Shown here: piece by piece, positions 25,745 through 34,344 of the stretch
Layout of the letters: every line of letters starts with the position of its first letter
How positions within the stretch are numbered: position 1 is the stretch's first letter
Origin: Shewanella pneumatophori
GTDB taxonomy: Bacteria; Pseudomonadota; Gammaproteobacteria; Enterobacterales; Shewanellaceae
Direction of reading: 5' to 3'
Assembly (NCBI RefSeq): GCF_023283895.1
Contig: NZ_JAKILB010000004.1
Location: 124,001 to 188,000 of the forward strand
Length of the DNA stretch: 64,000 nucleotides
Translations under genes and position numbers: made by a program
The notes under the pieces: generated by a model
Seen by the model: only the letters and a program-made list of their open reading frames with translations
Databases searched by the model: none
Told to the model about the DNA's origin: nothing

Positions 25745-28162
25745 TCAGGCTTTAAAGCATAACTCTGGAAATCTCAGCATCACTTCAGGGGTGATATCTA
25801 AAAACTCGCCGACACCAATAATGTTCCACAGTTGCTCTTCAAGCTTTTTGGTTTTGTGAGAAGCATGCTTAGTTAAGTATTCACGTTCGCGGCGGATATA
25901 GCTTAAATCAGGTTTACCCGCTGCGCCGCGATATACGCGTAAAGCGATAAATTCACCAAGCTCTTGGCTGCGCTTAATAAAGCCTAATTGCTGTTCTAAC
26001 TCAGGCAGTTCTGTATCGCTTATACAGCGTACTTTCATTTTGCCCTGTGACATACGTGATAGCTGCACATAAACTTCAAAGTAGGATAAAGGATCCTGTG
26101 GCTTTATGTTGCGGATAGGTGCAATGAAATCACGTTTTAATTTGTCATCCATCAGCAAGGGCGCTAAATCGTAGGCAAGGGTATCATCGCTCTTAGATGC
26201 AAAAATATTGGCAATATGGTTCTGCTCGGTACTGATCCCCAGTGTTGATATGCGGGCAGATTTGACCGTGCGCTCGACAAAGTAAGGAACAGATGCAAGT
26301 TTGCGCATCACAAGGTTCTTCATGCCATCGGCTAGCTCTTGCACATCGTGTTGACCTTCAGTCAGCTTTTGTAGCTTTTCGCGATTATGTCTAATTAAGC
26401 GGTTTAAAAATTCCACTCCAGCATGCGGCGTATGGCCAACTTGGGCTGAAAGGTGCAAAGTCACGCCGTTTTTACGGGTACGTAATAGTTGGTAAGGCAG
26501 CATTTGCAGCGATGTTTTTCCCGCAAGAGTTTGTAGTTTAGGAAAACTAATTGCAATCGGCTCAGCTTGGTTAAACTCAACAGGCTCAGTTAAAGTGAGT
26601 TTCATTCCCCGGCTAGAGATATCATCTGTTGCCGCTATCGCTGTGACTTTACCTTGGGTGAGCTGCACCGCGGTTTTAAATGCAAAGCGTGATTCATTGC
26701 GCCGCTCACTAAATTGCAAAGAGATAAGTGTAATGGCGTGCTGGCTAACTTTGTTTTGGCCAAACACTTTTAACGCATTAACACTTGGCAGTTGCTCACT
26801 GGCTTGATGGACTTGCTCCCACGCTTGATAGTGTTTTTCAGGAGCAGAGCTAGTCGTATCAATTATTTGTAAAACATGGCTAAAGGCGCCAAGCTGAGCT
26901 TCTGTTTGCGGTGAGTAACGTCCTTCATCGCCGGGTAATATGCAAGCTTTGTATGACTGCTTATGATCTATGTTGTGTTTGGTTACTCTGAATATTTTGA
27001 AGCTTGGTTTTGCGGCGCTAAAACTTAAAAATAATGCCAATAAATTCTTACTTTTGAGTTCCGCTAAACTTGCAGAGTAAAAGTATTTACAGCCTTGAGC
27101 GTGAAATATAAAGCTAAACAGCTGACAATGTTCACTGTTGTCATCAGATTCAATAATTAACTTTATCCGTTCAGGGGTTAAAAAACCGCTGAGCTGACTA
27201 ATATCATCTTCATCTTTGAAGTATTGACAGATCCCTTGATTGTCGCGACTAAGCAACTTATGGCTGAGTTTGTAGTGCTGCTGGTTATCACTATCAATGA
27301 TTTGCTCCACAAATAATGGCATATGCGGCAAGCGTGGCAAATATTGGCGCTCAAAGCCAAGGCCTTTAGTGCTAACGAGTACGTCATTAACATTGACTTT
27401 ATAGCGGTATTTATAACCTCTAATCAGGTTACGTAAAATGTCAGACAGTGCTTCAGAGCCAGATATACGCTTAAGTCTTAGCCAGCTGAACTCTTGGTTT
27501 TGTTCAACATCAATAATCTGGTAATCAACCCCTTGTTGCAGATCTTTGTGATAATACTCATCACTTAGTTCTTCGAGTTTGACTCGAATAGGCTGACTTG
27601 TGCGTAAATGATGTTTGGCTGGTAGGCGTATTCTTGCGCCGCCAACAGACAAATCAACGGTTATCCCCGTTAAAGATTGTTGTCCTTGAATGACGCTAAT
27701 GCGCATACTGTAATTCATACGCTCTTCCGAGCGCGCAAAGTAGCTACCTAAAACCACACCTTTAGCCACAAAAGGGGAGATTTCGCTGATGATATTTTGT
27801 TGGCTTGCTTTACGTTGCTTTAGAATTCGTTGTTTATGACAATTAATAACTTGCTCATAAACACCTAAGGTATATTCGTCTCGATACAGAGCAAGGGCTT
27901 CTAAAAAACAGTCTTTGGCTGGTTGGTCTAAATAGTGACGCTGGCCAGCAAACTGAAACTCTTCGCAATCAAGTTCGGTTTTATGGCGTAGATCTATGTT
28001 GCGAGTACAAATTGAAGCAATACGAGTGAGCTCCATTTTAAGCAAAAAGCGGGTTGAGTTGGTTTCATCAGCGGTTAGTTGATCGAATAACTCTTGAAAG
28101 TTAGGCTCCATCAATAAAGGTTTTAACTGTTCAACTAAAGCTTTGTGCAGATCTAACGTCAT
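25745..28162 (-). CDS. Large PilZ-domain c-di-GMP effector (two PilZ domains)
   Basis: An 805-residue cytosolic protein. A first PilZ-like domain near residues 150-240 has VDLSVGGARIRLP but lacks the upstream RxxxR arginine motif (ERMNYSMR instead). A second PilZ near 485-600 is canonical, with RNESR and DDISSRGMKLTL, so only this one is predicted to bind c-di-GMP. The remaining N-, middle and C-terminal parts show no recognisable catalytic motif. The frame opens at TTG 28195, but ATG 28162 (MTLDLHKALVEQLKPLL) has AAAGAAG upstream and is preferred. It is divergent from radA. Similar large PilZ proteins occur in other Shewanella; the output is unknown. Confidence 0.83.
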   Translation of the reverse strand: MTLDLHKALVEQLKPLLMEPNFQELFDQLTADETNSTRFLLKMELTRIASICTRNIDLRHKTELDCEEFQFAGQRHYLDQPAKDCFLEALALYRDEYTLGVYEQVINCHKQRILKQRKASQQNIISEISPFVAKGVVLGSYFARSEERMNYSMRISVIQGQQSLTGITVDLSVGGARIRLPAKHHLRTSQPIRVKLEELSDEYYHKDLQQGVDYQIIDVEQNQEFSWLRLKRISGSEALSDILRNLIRGYKYRYKVNVNDVLVSTKGLGFERQYLPRLPHMPLFVEQIIDSDNQQHYKLSHKLLSRDNQGICQYFKDEDDISQLSGFLTPERIKLIIESDDNSEHCQLFSFIFHAQGCKYFYSASLAELKSKNLLALFLSFSAAKPSFKIFRVTKHNIDHKQSYKACILPGDEGRYSPQTEAQLGAFSHVLQIIDTTSSAPEKHYQAWEQVHQASEQLPSVNALKVFGQNKVSQHAITLISLQFSERRNESRFAFKTAVQLTQGKVTAIAATDDISSRGMKLTLTEPVEFNQAEPIAISFPKLQTLAGKTSLQMLPYQLLRTRKNGVTLHLSAQVGHTPHAGVEFLNRLIRHNREKLQKLTEGQHDVQELADGMKNLVMRKLASVPYFVERTVKSARISTLGISTEQNHIANIFASKSDDTLAYDLAPLLMDDKLKRDFIAPIRNIKPQDPLSYFEVYVQLSRMSQGKMKVRCISDTELPELEQQLGFIKRSQELGEFIALRVYRGAAGKPDLSYIRREREYLTKHASHKTKKLEEQLWNIIGVGEFLDITPEVMLRFPELCFKA

Positions 28163-28312
28163 TAAATACTTCTTTTTGGATGATAATAAGGCCAATGGCT
28201 GATAGGCTCAGTGGCAATAACTAAGGGGGATACTCGCTTATCCCTCGGATATTATATAAGTATCGGCCTATCTAGTCGTTACTTTACCGATTTATGCAAT
28301 TTAGAAGCGGTT

Positions 28313-29686
28313 ATGGCAAAGAATAAAACAGCGTTTGTATGTAATGAATGTGGTCAAGATTTTCCTCGTTGGCAGGGGCAGTGTAGTGCGTGCCAAGAGT
28401 GGAACACCATTAGTGAATTAAAAATCTCATTAGCTAAGCCAACCAGAGCTACTGTAGCAGGTTATGCCGGTTCTGTGGGCGGTGGTTCAAAAAAGCTAAA
28501 TGAAATTGAAGAGTTTGAAGCCGAGAAAATGCTAACCGGCATTGGTGAGCTTGATCGCGTACTTTGCGGCGGGCTTACAACAGGCTCGGTGAATATTATT
28601 TCTGGCGATCCTGGAGCGGGTAAAACCACTATTCTATCGGATTTGGTATCGCGTATGTCTCAGCTAATGCCATCGTTATACTGTACTGCCGAAGAATCAT
28701 TATCACAGTTTAAAAATCGGGTTAATCGTCTTAAGTTAGATTGCAATGAAGACAATTTATACCTTATGGCTGAAACCAGTGTTGAAGCGATTATTGCAGA
28801 GCTTGAAGATAAGCAGATTAAGTTTGCCGTTATCGACTCGATTCAAGCCGTTGTTACCGATTTAGCCAATGGTAGCCCGGGATCACCATCGCAAGTTAAG
28901 GGCAGTGCACAAGCATTAACCCAGTATTGTAAGCAAAACAATGTGACCATGTTTTTAGTGGCTCACGTCAACAAGAACAATGAAACCGCTGGGCCGCAGA
29001 CCTTAATCCATATTGTGGATTGCCTAACTCATATCGAGTGTAACGATGGTCAAGTGCGCACATTAAGGGCCAATAAGAACCGTTTTGGTGATGTGGATAC
29101 CGTAGGTATTTTTAAGATGACTGAGCGGGGGATGATAAGTGTTGATAACCCGAGTGAAATCTTTCTATCAGGTTCAACCACTGAGTCACCTGGAGCAGCC
29201 ATTACTTGTATTCGTAAAGGTAATCGTAATCTGCTGCTGGAAATCCAATGTTTAACCACTGAAACCGAAGCTGAATTTCCTCAGCGAGTGTGCGTGGGCT
29301 TGAACATGAACCGGATTAAAATGCTGACGGGGATTTTGCGTAAGCATACAAAAACCAAGATCTTCCATGATACCTACTTTAACTTGGTTGGCGGTCTTAA
29401 AATTGATGAGTCTGAAACTTGTATCGATTTAGCCTTGGTAACGGCATTACTGAGTAGTTTGAACGACTTTGTTGTGCCAAGAACCACTTGTATTATGGGG
29501 GAGTTGAGTCTTAATGGTGATGTGCGTCCTATTGATAGTGGCGTACCTCGAGTTCGTGAGGCGATCCAACATGGTTTTACCGAGATCTTCATTCCTTTTC
29601 GTAATTACCATAAGTCAATGGAAGGCGCAGGAGCGAAAATTATCCCGGTGAAGACGATTCATGAGTTGCTTGAGTTGATCAATTAA
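28313..29686 (+). CDS. radA: DNA repair protein RadA
   Basis: RadA/Sms is a RecA-like helicase that extends branch migration during recombination. Visible: zinc finger CNECGQDFPRWQGQCSAC, Walker A GDPGAGKTT (98-106), the RadA-specific KNRFG, and a C-terminal Lon-protease-like domain (DLALVTALLSSL, GELSLNGDVRPI). 457 aa against 460 in E. coli. The frame opens at 28211, but the 34 extra residues have no counterpart; ATG 28313 gives MAKNKTAFVCNECG, the family start. The ribosome site is weak. A terminator follows directly. Confidence 0.95.
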   Translation: MAKNKTAFVCNECGQDFPRWQGQCSACQEWNTISELKISLAKPTRATVAGYAGSVGGGSKKLNEIEEFEAEKMLTGIGELDRVLCGGLTTGSVNIISGDPGAGKTTILSDLVSRMSQLMPSLYCTAEESLSQFKNRVNRLKLDCNEDNLYLMAETSVEAIIAELEDKQIKFAVIDSIQAVVTDLANGSPGSPSQVKGSAQALTQYCKQNNVTMFLVAHVNKNNETAGPQTLIHIVDCLTHIECNDGQVRTLRANKNRFGDVDTVGIFKMTERGMISVDNPSEIFLSGSTTESPGAAITCIRKGNRNLLLEIQCLTTETEAEFPQRVCVGLNMNRIKMLTGILRKHTKTKIFHDTYFNLVGGLKIDESETCIDLALVTALLSSLNDFVVPRTTCIMGELSLNGDVRPIDSGVPRVREAIQHGFTEIFIPFRNYHKSMEGAGAKIIPVKTIHELLELIN

Positions 29687-29701
29687 TCATGATTTAAACG
29701 A

Positions 29702-29733
29702 CAAACACCGCAACTAATTGCGGTGTTTTTGTA
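29702..29733. terminator. Intrinsic terminator of radA
   Basis: Stem AAACACCGCAA / TTGCGGTGTTT with a CTAA-like loop and T5, 17 bases after the stop; the A-rich left arm may also serve the convergent PilZ gene. Confidence 0.88.
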
Positions 29734-29764
29734 TAGATAGGTGCTAGCTTTTATTCTTGAGCCT

Positions 29765-30124
29765 TTAGTTCAAACCAAAAAGCCGTTCAAGTTCTCTATC
29801 TAATAGCGACGCATCACCTAAGTTTAGCTCGAGTAATCGGCGTAGATGACTAATGCTTTCAACATCAATATGTAAACAGGCTAAACCGAGTTGTTGGTTT
29901 TTTTTGTGCACAATACGGACTTGCATTTGCACACAAATGTCAGAATCGTGGATCATAAACTCCAGAGTGAGCGGCTGACACGCGAGTGTTAACTCCTGAG
30001 GCTGCTTGATAAGCGCGCCGTTGAGGCTGATATCTAACAGCTGAGTTTGCCATTGGTTTTCGCCACTAATCAGTTTTGCATCAGAGGTTAGATTTAACCT
30101 TGAAAACTGTCGTCTATCATCCAT
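29765..30124 (-). CDS. Single-domain PilZ protein
   Basis: 119 residues that are almost only a PilZ domain: RRQFSRLNL supplies the arginine motif and LLDISLNGALI the D-x-S-x-x-G motif, both needed for c-di-GMP binding. A short C-terminal helix region (SHLRRLLELNLGDASLLDRELERLF) follows. ATG 30124 has AAGGAT upstream. Such small PilZ proteins work as adaptors in motility or biofilm control; the partner is unknown. It is 149 bases downstream of the YgjV-like gene on the same strand, possibly in one unit, and converges on radA. Confidence 0.85.
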   Translation of the reverse strand: MDDRRQFSRLNLTSDAKLISGENQWQTQLLDISLNGALIKQPQELTLACQPLTLEFMIHDSDICVQMQVRIVHKKNQQLGLACLHIDVESISHLRRLLELNLGDASLLDRELERLFGLN

Positions 30125-30273
30125 ATCAATCCTTGTGCGGGCAGTTTTTTCTACTGTCGCGTGTTCCTATTTATAATCTTTATATTGCCAATTGAGCGTA
30201 ATCATAAGCTAACTGCTTGTGTTTGTACAAATTTGTAGTGTAAGCAAACATCTAAGTTGATTGTGAGTACAGC

Positions 30274-30819
30274 TTAAGCTGCTGGTTTTGCCGCATAGTT
30301 CGGGGTTTTTAATGGCAAAAGCGCACAGCTTAAAATTAAAATCGTAATCACTTGGTAGGCAATCCCCGACCAAGACAGCAAATAGACCGATAGCGCCAAA
30401 TTAAGCAGATTACTGATTAACATCGCGATGCGTAACTGCGCGCCTTTGGCGTAAAATAGCGCAAAGCTCATTAGCACTGCACTTGCAACGGCGCACCACT
30501 CTGCCCAGTGATTTGCCCAAAGCAGTCCTTGTAAAAAGGCAAGGCTAGCAAATAACAATGGTAGGTAAATTGAGCAGCGCTTAGTGCGAGAAACTCGGTT
30601 GCGACAAATAGCAAAGCGCACCATATTGAGTAATTGGTTAAACAGGCCAAGATTACTGCCGAGCAAGCCAAGGTGAATTGCGGTTAAACCAGAGGCGACA
30701 AGATTGCCGCTAAGAAGGTGCTGATCATTTTTTTGCGCGTTGGCCCACCAACCTACTGCCATCGACACAAAGCCTAACGCTTGTACCCATAATAAACTTT
30801 GATGTGATAACTCGAACAC
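30274..30819 (-). CDS. YgjV-like inner-membrane protein
   Basis: 181 residues with five or six hydrophobic segments. The layout (QALGFVSMAVGWWANAQKND, HLGLLGSNLGLFNQLLNMVRF, LFYAKGAQLRIAMLISNLLNLALS) resembles the YgjV family of inner-membrane proteins of unknown function. GTG 30819 is the annotated start, with only a weak AGG upstream. A perfect CRP consensus lies 117 bases before this start (30936-30951), so cAMP-dependent control is possible. Confidence 0.6.
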   Translation of the reverse strand: MFELSHQSLLWVQALGFVSMAVGWWANAQKNDQHLLSGNLVASGLTAIHLGLLGSNLGLFNQLLNMVRFAICRNRVSRTKRCSIYLPLLFASLAFLQGLLWANHWAEWCAVASAVLMSFALFYAKGAQLRIAMLISNLLNLALSVYLLSWSGIAYQVITILILSCALLPLKTPNYAAKPAA

Positions 30820-30935
30820 TAAACCGCAAAACCTAATAGCTAATAAAAACGGAGCGCTATTGTCTACTTTTTAGCCCTTCAAACTGTGACCGCTCACGTG
30901 TTGTTGCTGATTTATTGAGCGCTGACTTTTATGGT

Positions 30936-30951
30936 TGTGAGCTTTGTCACA
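30936..30951. promoter_or_regulatory. Consensus CRP site between YgjV-like gene and helicase gene
   Basis: TGTGA-gctttg-TCACA has both half sites exact with a six-base spacer. It is 117 bases from the minus-strand YgjV-like start and 314 bases from the helicase start, so the former is the likelier target. The rest of the 445-base gap (30820-31264) shows no gene; the helicase may have a long 5' leader. Confidence 0.65.
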
Positions 30952-31264
30952 AAGATGGTGTGAAATTAACCAGAGGTCGATTGATGCTGCGGCCGTTTCA
31001 TATGTGTGTCGGGTCAATGTGGCAAGACTGAATGGGTTGCAAAAGGGAAGTCAAACTTGGCTCGCTACGCTGGAATGTCTAAATAAAAACTGCTTTTAAT
31101 AGTGCAAGTATTAGGCGCGATATTAATATTCTATTTGTAACGCTGAGCTTAATTTGATTTTAGATTGATTAACTTAGTCAGCGCGAGATTGAATGCTGCG
31201 GGCTTTGTGATTTTTTCTGGTAAACTCTCGGCTAATTAAACTGTTTTTATCAAGGACTGTCAGC

Positions 31265-32497
31265 GTGTCATTTTCATCACTTGCTTTAAGTGACAAACTT
31301 TTAAGCGTACTAACCGAGAAAGGTTATCAACAGCCAACAGCAATTCAAGCTGAGGCGATCCCTGCGATATTGGCAGGGCAAGACCTTATGGCAAGTGCGC
31401 AGACAGGAACCGGCAAAACAGCGGCATTTACCTTGCCTCTGCTGCAACTGTTACTTGATAAACCAGTTAACAATGCACCAACTAAGCGAGCATCGGTGTT
31501 AGTACTCACTCCGACTCGCGAACTCGCAGTGCAAGTTAATAGCAATGTTAGCCAATATGCGGTTAATACCGATATTAGTAGCTTAGTGATTTATGGTGGC
31601 GTCAGTATTGATGCTCAAGCAACTAAATTGGCTGCGGGTGTTGATGTTATTGTCGCAACACCAGGGCGGTTGCTCGATCATGTACGCCGTGGTTCATTAA
31701 ACCTTTCTAGCATCGAGCACTTAGTGTTTGATGAAGCTGATCGTATGCTCGACATGGGCTTTATGGATGAGATCAGCGCGATTTTAAAGCAGTTGCCAGC
31801 CAAGCGTCAGACCTTGCTTTTTTCTGCGACTTTTAGCTCAGCGATTTATGATTTAAGTAAAAAACTACTGCAAAAGCCCGTAAGAATTGAAGTCGATAAA
31901 GCTAACAGTGCAGCCCATAACGTTGAGCAAATTGTTTATGCGGTAGATAGCGACCGTAAAACAGCATTAATTAGCCATTTGATCAGTAAGAATGATTGGC
32001 ATCAAGTATTGATTTTTAGCCGTAAAAAGCAAACTGCTGATCAAATCTGCCAAAAAATGACTGCAGCCGGCATAGAAACAAAAGCGTTTCATGGCGATTT
32101 AGGGCAAGGTGCGCGTGAGCAAGTGCTTAATGATTTTAAGCAAGGCAAGATCAAAGCGTTAGTGGCAACCGATGTCGCTGCTCGTGGTCTTGATATTGTT
32201 GAGCTTAAAGTGGTGGTCAACTATGAAATCCCATTTGTGGCAGAAGATTACGTGCATCGCATAGGTCGCACGGGCCGCGCGGGCAACACAGGTAAGGCCA
32301 TTACCCTTTATAGTGAAGATGATGCCTTGTTGCTCGAAGAAGTAGAAACAGTGCTCGATAAGCGATTGCCGCAGCAATGGTTACCCGGATTTGAGCCAGA
32401 TCTCACTAAGATGGAACAACCTAGCCGTAAAAATAGTAAAGCAGCACAAAGGCAAAGAGCCAAGAAACGCGCTTTAGGTGGTAAGAAGCGCCGCTAA
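31265..32497 (+). CDS. DEAD-box RNA helicase, RhlE subfamily
   Basis: ATP-dependent RNA helicase with every core motif: AQTGTGKT, PTRELAVQ, GG, ATPGRL, DEADRMLDMGF, SATF, then VLIFSRKKQ, VATDVAARGLDI and HRIGRTGRAG. 410 aa with a short basic tail (NSKAAQRQRAKKRALGGKKRR) for RNA contact. The first residues MSFSSLALSDKLLSVLTEKGY match RhlE. GTG 31265 follows AAGGAC. RhlE proteins help ribosome maturation and RNA decay, often at low temperature. A second RhlE-type gene is at 61102. Confidence 0.9.
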   Translation: MSFSSLALSDKLLSVLTEKGYQQPTAIQAEAIPAILAGQDLMASAQTGTGKTAAFTLPLLQLLLDKPVNNAPTKRASVLVLTPTRELAVQVNSNVSQYAVNTDISSLVIYGGVSIDAQATKLAAGVDVIVATPGRLLDHVRRGSLNLSSIEHLVFDEADRMLDMGFMDEISAILKQLPAKRQTLLFSATFSSAIYDLSKKLLQKPVRIEVDKANSAAHNVEQIVYAVDSDRKTALISHLISKNDWHQVLIFSRKKQTADQICQKMTAAGIETKAFHGDLGQGAREQVLNDFKQGKIKALVATDVAARGLDIVELKVVVNYEIPFVAEDYVHRIGRTGRAGNTGKAITLYSEDDALLLEEVETVLDKRLPQQWLPGFEPDLTKMEQPSRKNSKAAQRQRAKKRALGGKKRR

Positions 32498-32547
32498 TAA
32501 AATATCGGCATTAAATGGTTATTTTGCCTGCATAGTGGTTGATATCG

Positions 32548-32582
32548 ATGCCCAGCGTTTACTCGTGTGGGCATTTTTTTAT
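32548..32582 (+). terminator. Intrinsic terminator of the helicase gene
   Basis: ATGCCCA / TGGGCAT stem with an inner CG/CG pair, followed by T7. Confidence 0.87.
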
Positions 32583-32640
32583 TGATACGAATCAAAAAAG
32601 CTTTTAGTTGGCTATTTCCCTGCAGCTGATTGCTGTACAC

Positions 32641-32834
32641 TCCGCGCCAACAAAGGCTGTGTTGGTAAGAGTAAATTTTACCAGGCATATTGCTCGCAGG
32701 TCACTGCCGCTTTTATAAGCGTAAGTGGATCTCTCACCCAATCTATTGAATTGGGGCTCTACCTGCCATAGCCGAGTAACCAACTTACCTCAGTTGGTTT
32801 TACCCAATTTAAGAGATCAAAAGGTATAACAATT
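32641..32834 (+). promoter_or_regulatory. Structured leader of the purine permease, candidate riboswitch
   Basis: Reading the bases by hand, the leader can form a three-way junction: P1 GCAGGT (32696-32701) / ACCTGC (32761-32766); P2 CACT..GCTT / AAGC..AGTG (32702-32727); P3 CCCAAT / ATTGGG with a seven-base loop (32737-32755). Alternatives compete with it: AATTGGG (32749-32755) can pair with CCCAATT (32803-32809), GATCTCT (32728-32734) with AGAGATC (32812-32818) beside the ribosome site AAGG (32821), and AACCAACT / AGTTGGTT (32778-32799) forms a hairpin followed by TTTA. Such switching is what riboswitches do. It does not show the conserved core of the purine riboswitch. Confidence 0.55.
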
Positions 32835-34193
32835 ATGAAGTCTGATCAGACTCTAACAAGCACTACAACTCCCACCGATTCATTTCTGGATCGTTACTTC
32901 AATATTACAGCTCGTGGCAGCACATTAAGATGTGAAGTCATTGCAGGTCTTACTACTTTCCTCGCTATGGTTTACTCGGTTATCGTGGTGCCAAACATGT
33001 TAGGCGCGGCGGGGTTCGACACCGGTGCTGTATTCGTTGCTACCTGTTTAATTGCGGCATTTGGCTCGCTGTTAATGGGTTTATGGGCCAATATGCCGAT
33101 GGCGATTGGCTGTGCAATTTCACTCACGGCTTTTACCGCGTTTAGTATGGTGCTTGGTCAAGGGATCTCAATCCCTGTGACTTTAGGTGCAATTTTCTTG
33201 ATGGGTATCGTGTTCACTTTAGTCAGTGTGACAGGTGTTCGTCAGTGGGTACTTACTAATTTGCCTAAAGGTATTGCCCACGGCACAGGTATTGGTATCG
33301 GCTTATTTTTATTATTGATTGCTACCAATAGCGTTAAATTGATTGTAGCCAATGATACCGGCTTGCCAGTGGCACTGGGTGATATCCATAGTTTGCCAGT
33401 GATAGCCACCATTATTGGTTTAGCCGCAACAATAGGCCTTGAGCGCCGTGGTATGCCGGGCGGTATTTTATTGGTGATTATCGCGCTATCTGTGTTTGGT
33501 TTGGTATTTGATCCTAGTGTGACCTATCAAGGATTTTTTGCGTTACCAGATCTAATGTCTGATAAATCACTCATCGGTCAGCTCGATATTATGGGCGCGT
33601 TAAACCCAGTAGTTTTACCTATTGTATTAGCCCTTGTTATGACCGCAATCTTTGATGCTACCGGCACTATTCGCGCGGTTGCTGGCCAAGCAGAGCTATT
33701 AGATGAAAAAGACAACATTGTCGGCGGTGGTAAAGCATTGACCTCTGATTCTGTCAGTAGCATTTTTGCTGGCGCTGTCGGTGGTGCACCTGCAGCAGTA
33801 TATATTGAATCTGCTGCGGGTACGGCTGCTGGTGGTAAAACCGGTCTTACAGCGACAATTGTAGGCTTACTTTTCCTACTTATGATGTTCCTTGCTCCGC
33901 TAAGCTACCTTGTTCCAGCTTATGCAACAGCACCGGCATTAATGTATGTGGGTTTACTGATGCTAAGCAATGTCACTAAGCTTGATTTTAATGACAAAGT
34001 AGATGCTATGGCAGGCTTGACCTGTGCGGTATTTATTATCCTGAGCTGTAATATTGTGACCGGTATCATGCTTGGCTTTGTAACCTTAGTGATTGGGCGT
34101 ATTTGCAGCGGTGAGTGGCGTTTAATCAAGCCGGGTGTGTTAGCCATTACTGTCGGCTTAGTGGTATTTTATATGGGTGGCTGGGCGATTTAA
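32835..34193 (+). CDS. NCS2/AzgA-type purine base permease
   Basis: Inner-membrane nucleobase:proton symporter of 452 aa with about 12-14 hydrophobic segments, including the re-entrant strands of the uracil-permease fold. AzgA-branch features: [66 protein letters not shown] (equivalent of the F-D-S-S/T-G-T helix) and [18 protein letters not shown]. This branch carries adenine or guanine/hypoxanthine rather than uracil or xanthine; the exact base cannot be told. ATG 32835 has AAGG ten bases upstream inside the structured leader. It ends with a strong terminator. Confidence 0.9.
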   Translation: MKSDQTLTSTTTPTDSFLDRYFNITARGSTLRCEVIAGLTTFLAMVYSVIVVPNMLGAAGFDTGAVFVATCLIAAFGSLLMGLWANMPMAIGCAISLTAFTAFSMVLGQGISIPVTLGAIFLMGIVFTLVSVTGVRQWVLTNLPKGIAHGTGIGIGLFLLLIATNSVKLIVANDTGLPVALGDIHSLPVIATIIGLAATIGLERRGMPGGILLVIIALSVFGLVFDPSVTYQGFFALPDLMSDKSLIGQLDIMGALNPVVLPIVLALVMTAIFDATGTIRAVAGQAELLDEKDNIVGGGKALTSDSVSSIFAGAVGGAPAAVYIESAAGTAAGGKTGLTATIVGLLFLLMMFLAPLSYLVPAYATAPALMYVGLLMLSNVTKLDFNDKVDAMAGLTCAVFIILSCNIVTGIMLGFVTLVIGRICSGEWRLIKPGVLAITVGLVVFYMGGWAI

Positions 34194-34250
34194 TCTGCAA
34201 GCTTTGCTAATTATTAAAGCTTAGCCATTAAGGCTTAACCATATAAGCTA

Positions 34251-34282
34251 AAAATGCCAGTCATCAATGACTGGCATTTTTG
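34251..34282. terminator. Bidirectional terminator, permease / olsF-like gene
   Basis: Fourteen perfect pairs AAAATGCCAGTCAT / ATGACTGGCATTTT with a CA loop. T tracts on both strands serve the permease (+) and the convergent acyltransferase (-). Confidence 0.93.
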
Positions 34283-34344
34283 TTATTGGCTTTACGCCAT
34301 TGTCACTCGGATGAATACTGTGACTAATCAGTTGAGTTTGGATT

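Noticed and set aside
30886..30900. CRP site TGTGA-ccgc-TCACG
   Set aside because: Spacer is four bases instead of six and the right half has a mismatch.
32661..32800. Classical purine (guanine/adenine) riboswitch upstream of the permease
   Set aside because: There is a CTCTACC string, but the flanking conserved bases of the TATA..TTTCTACC..CCNTAAA core are missing and the helices do not match the P2/P3 kissing-loop layout.
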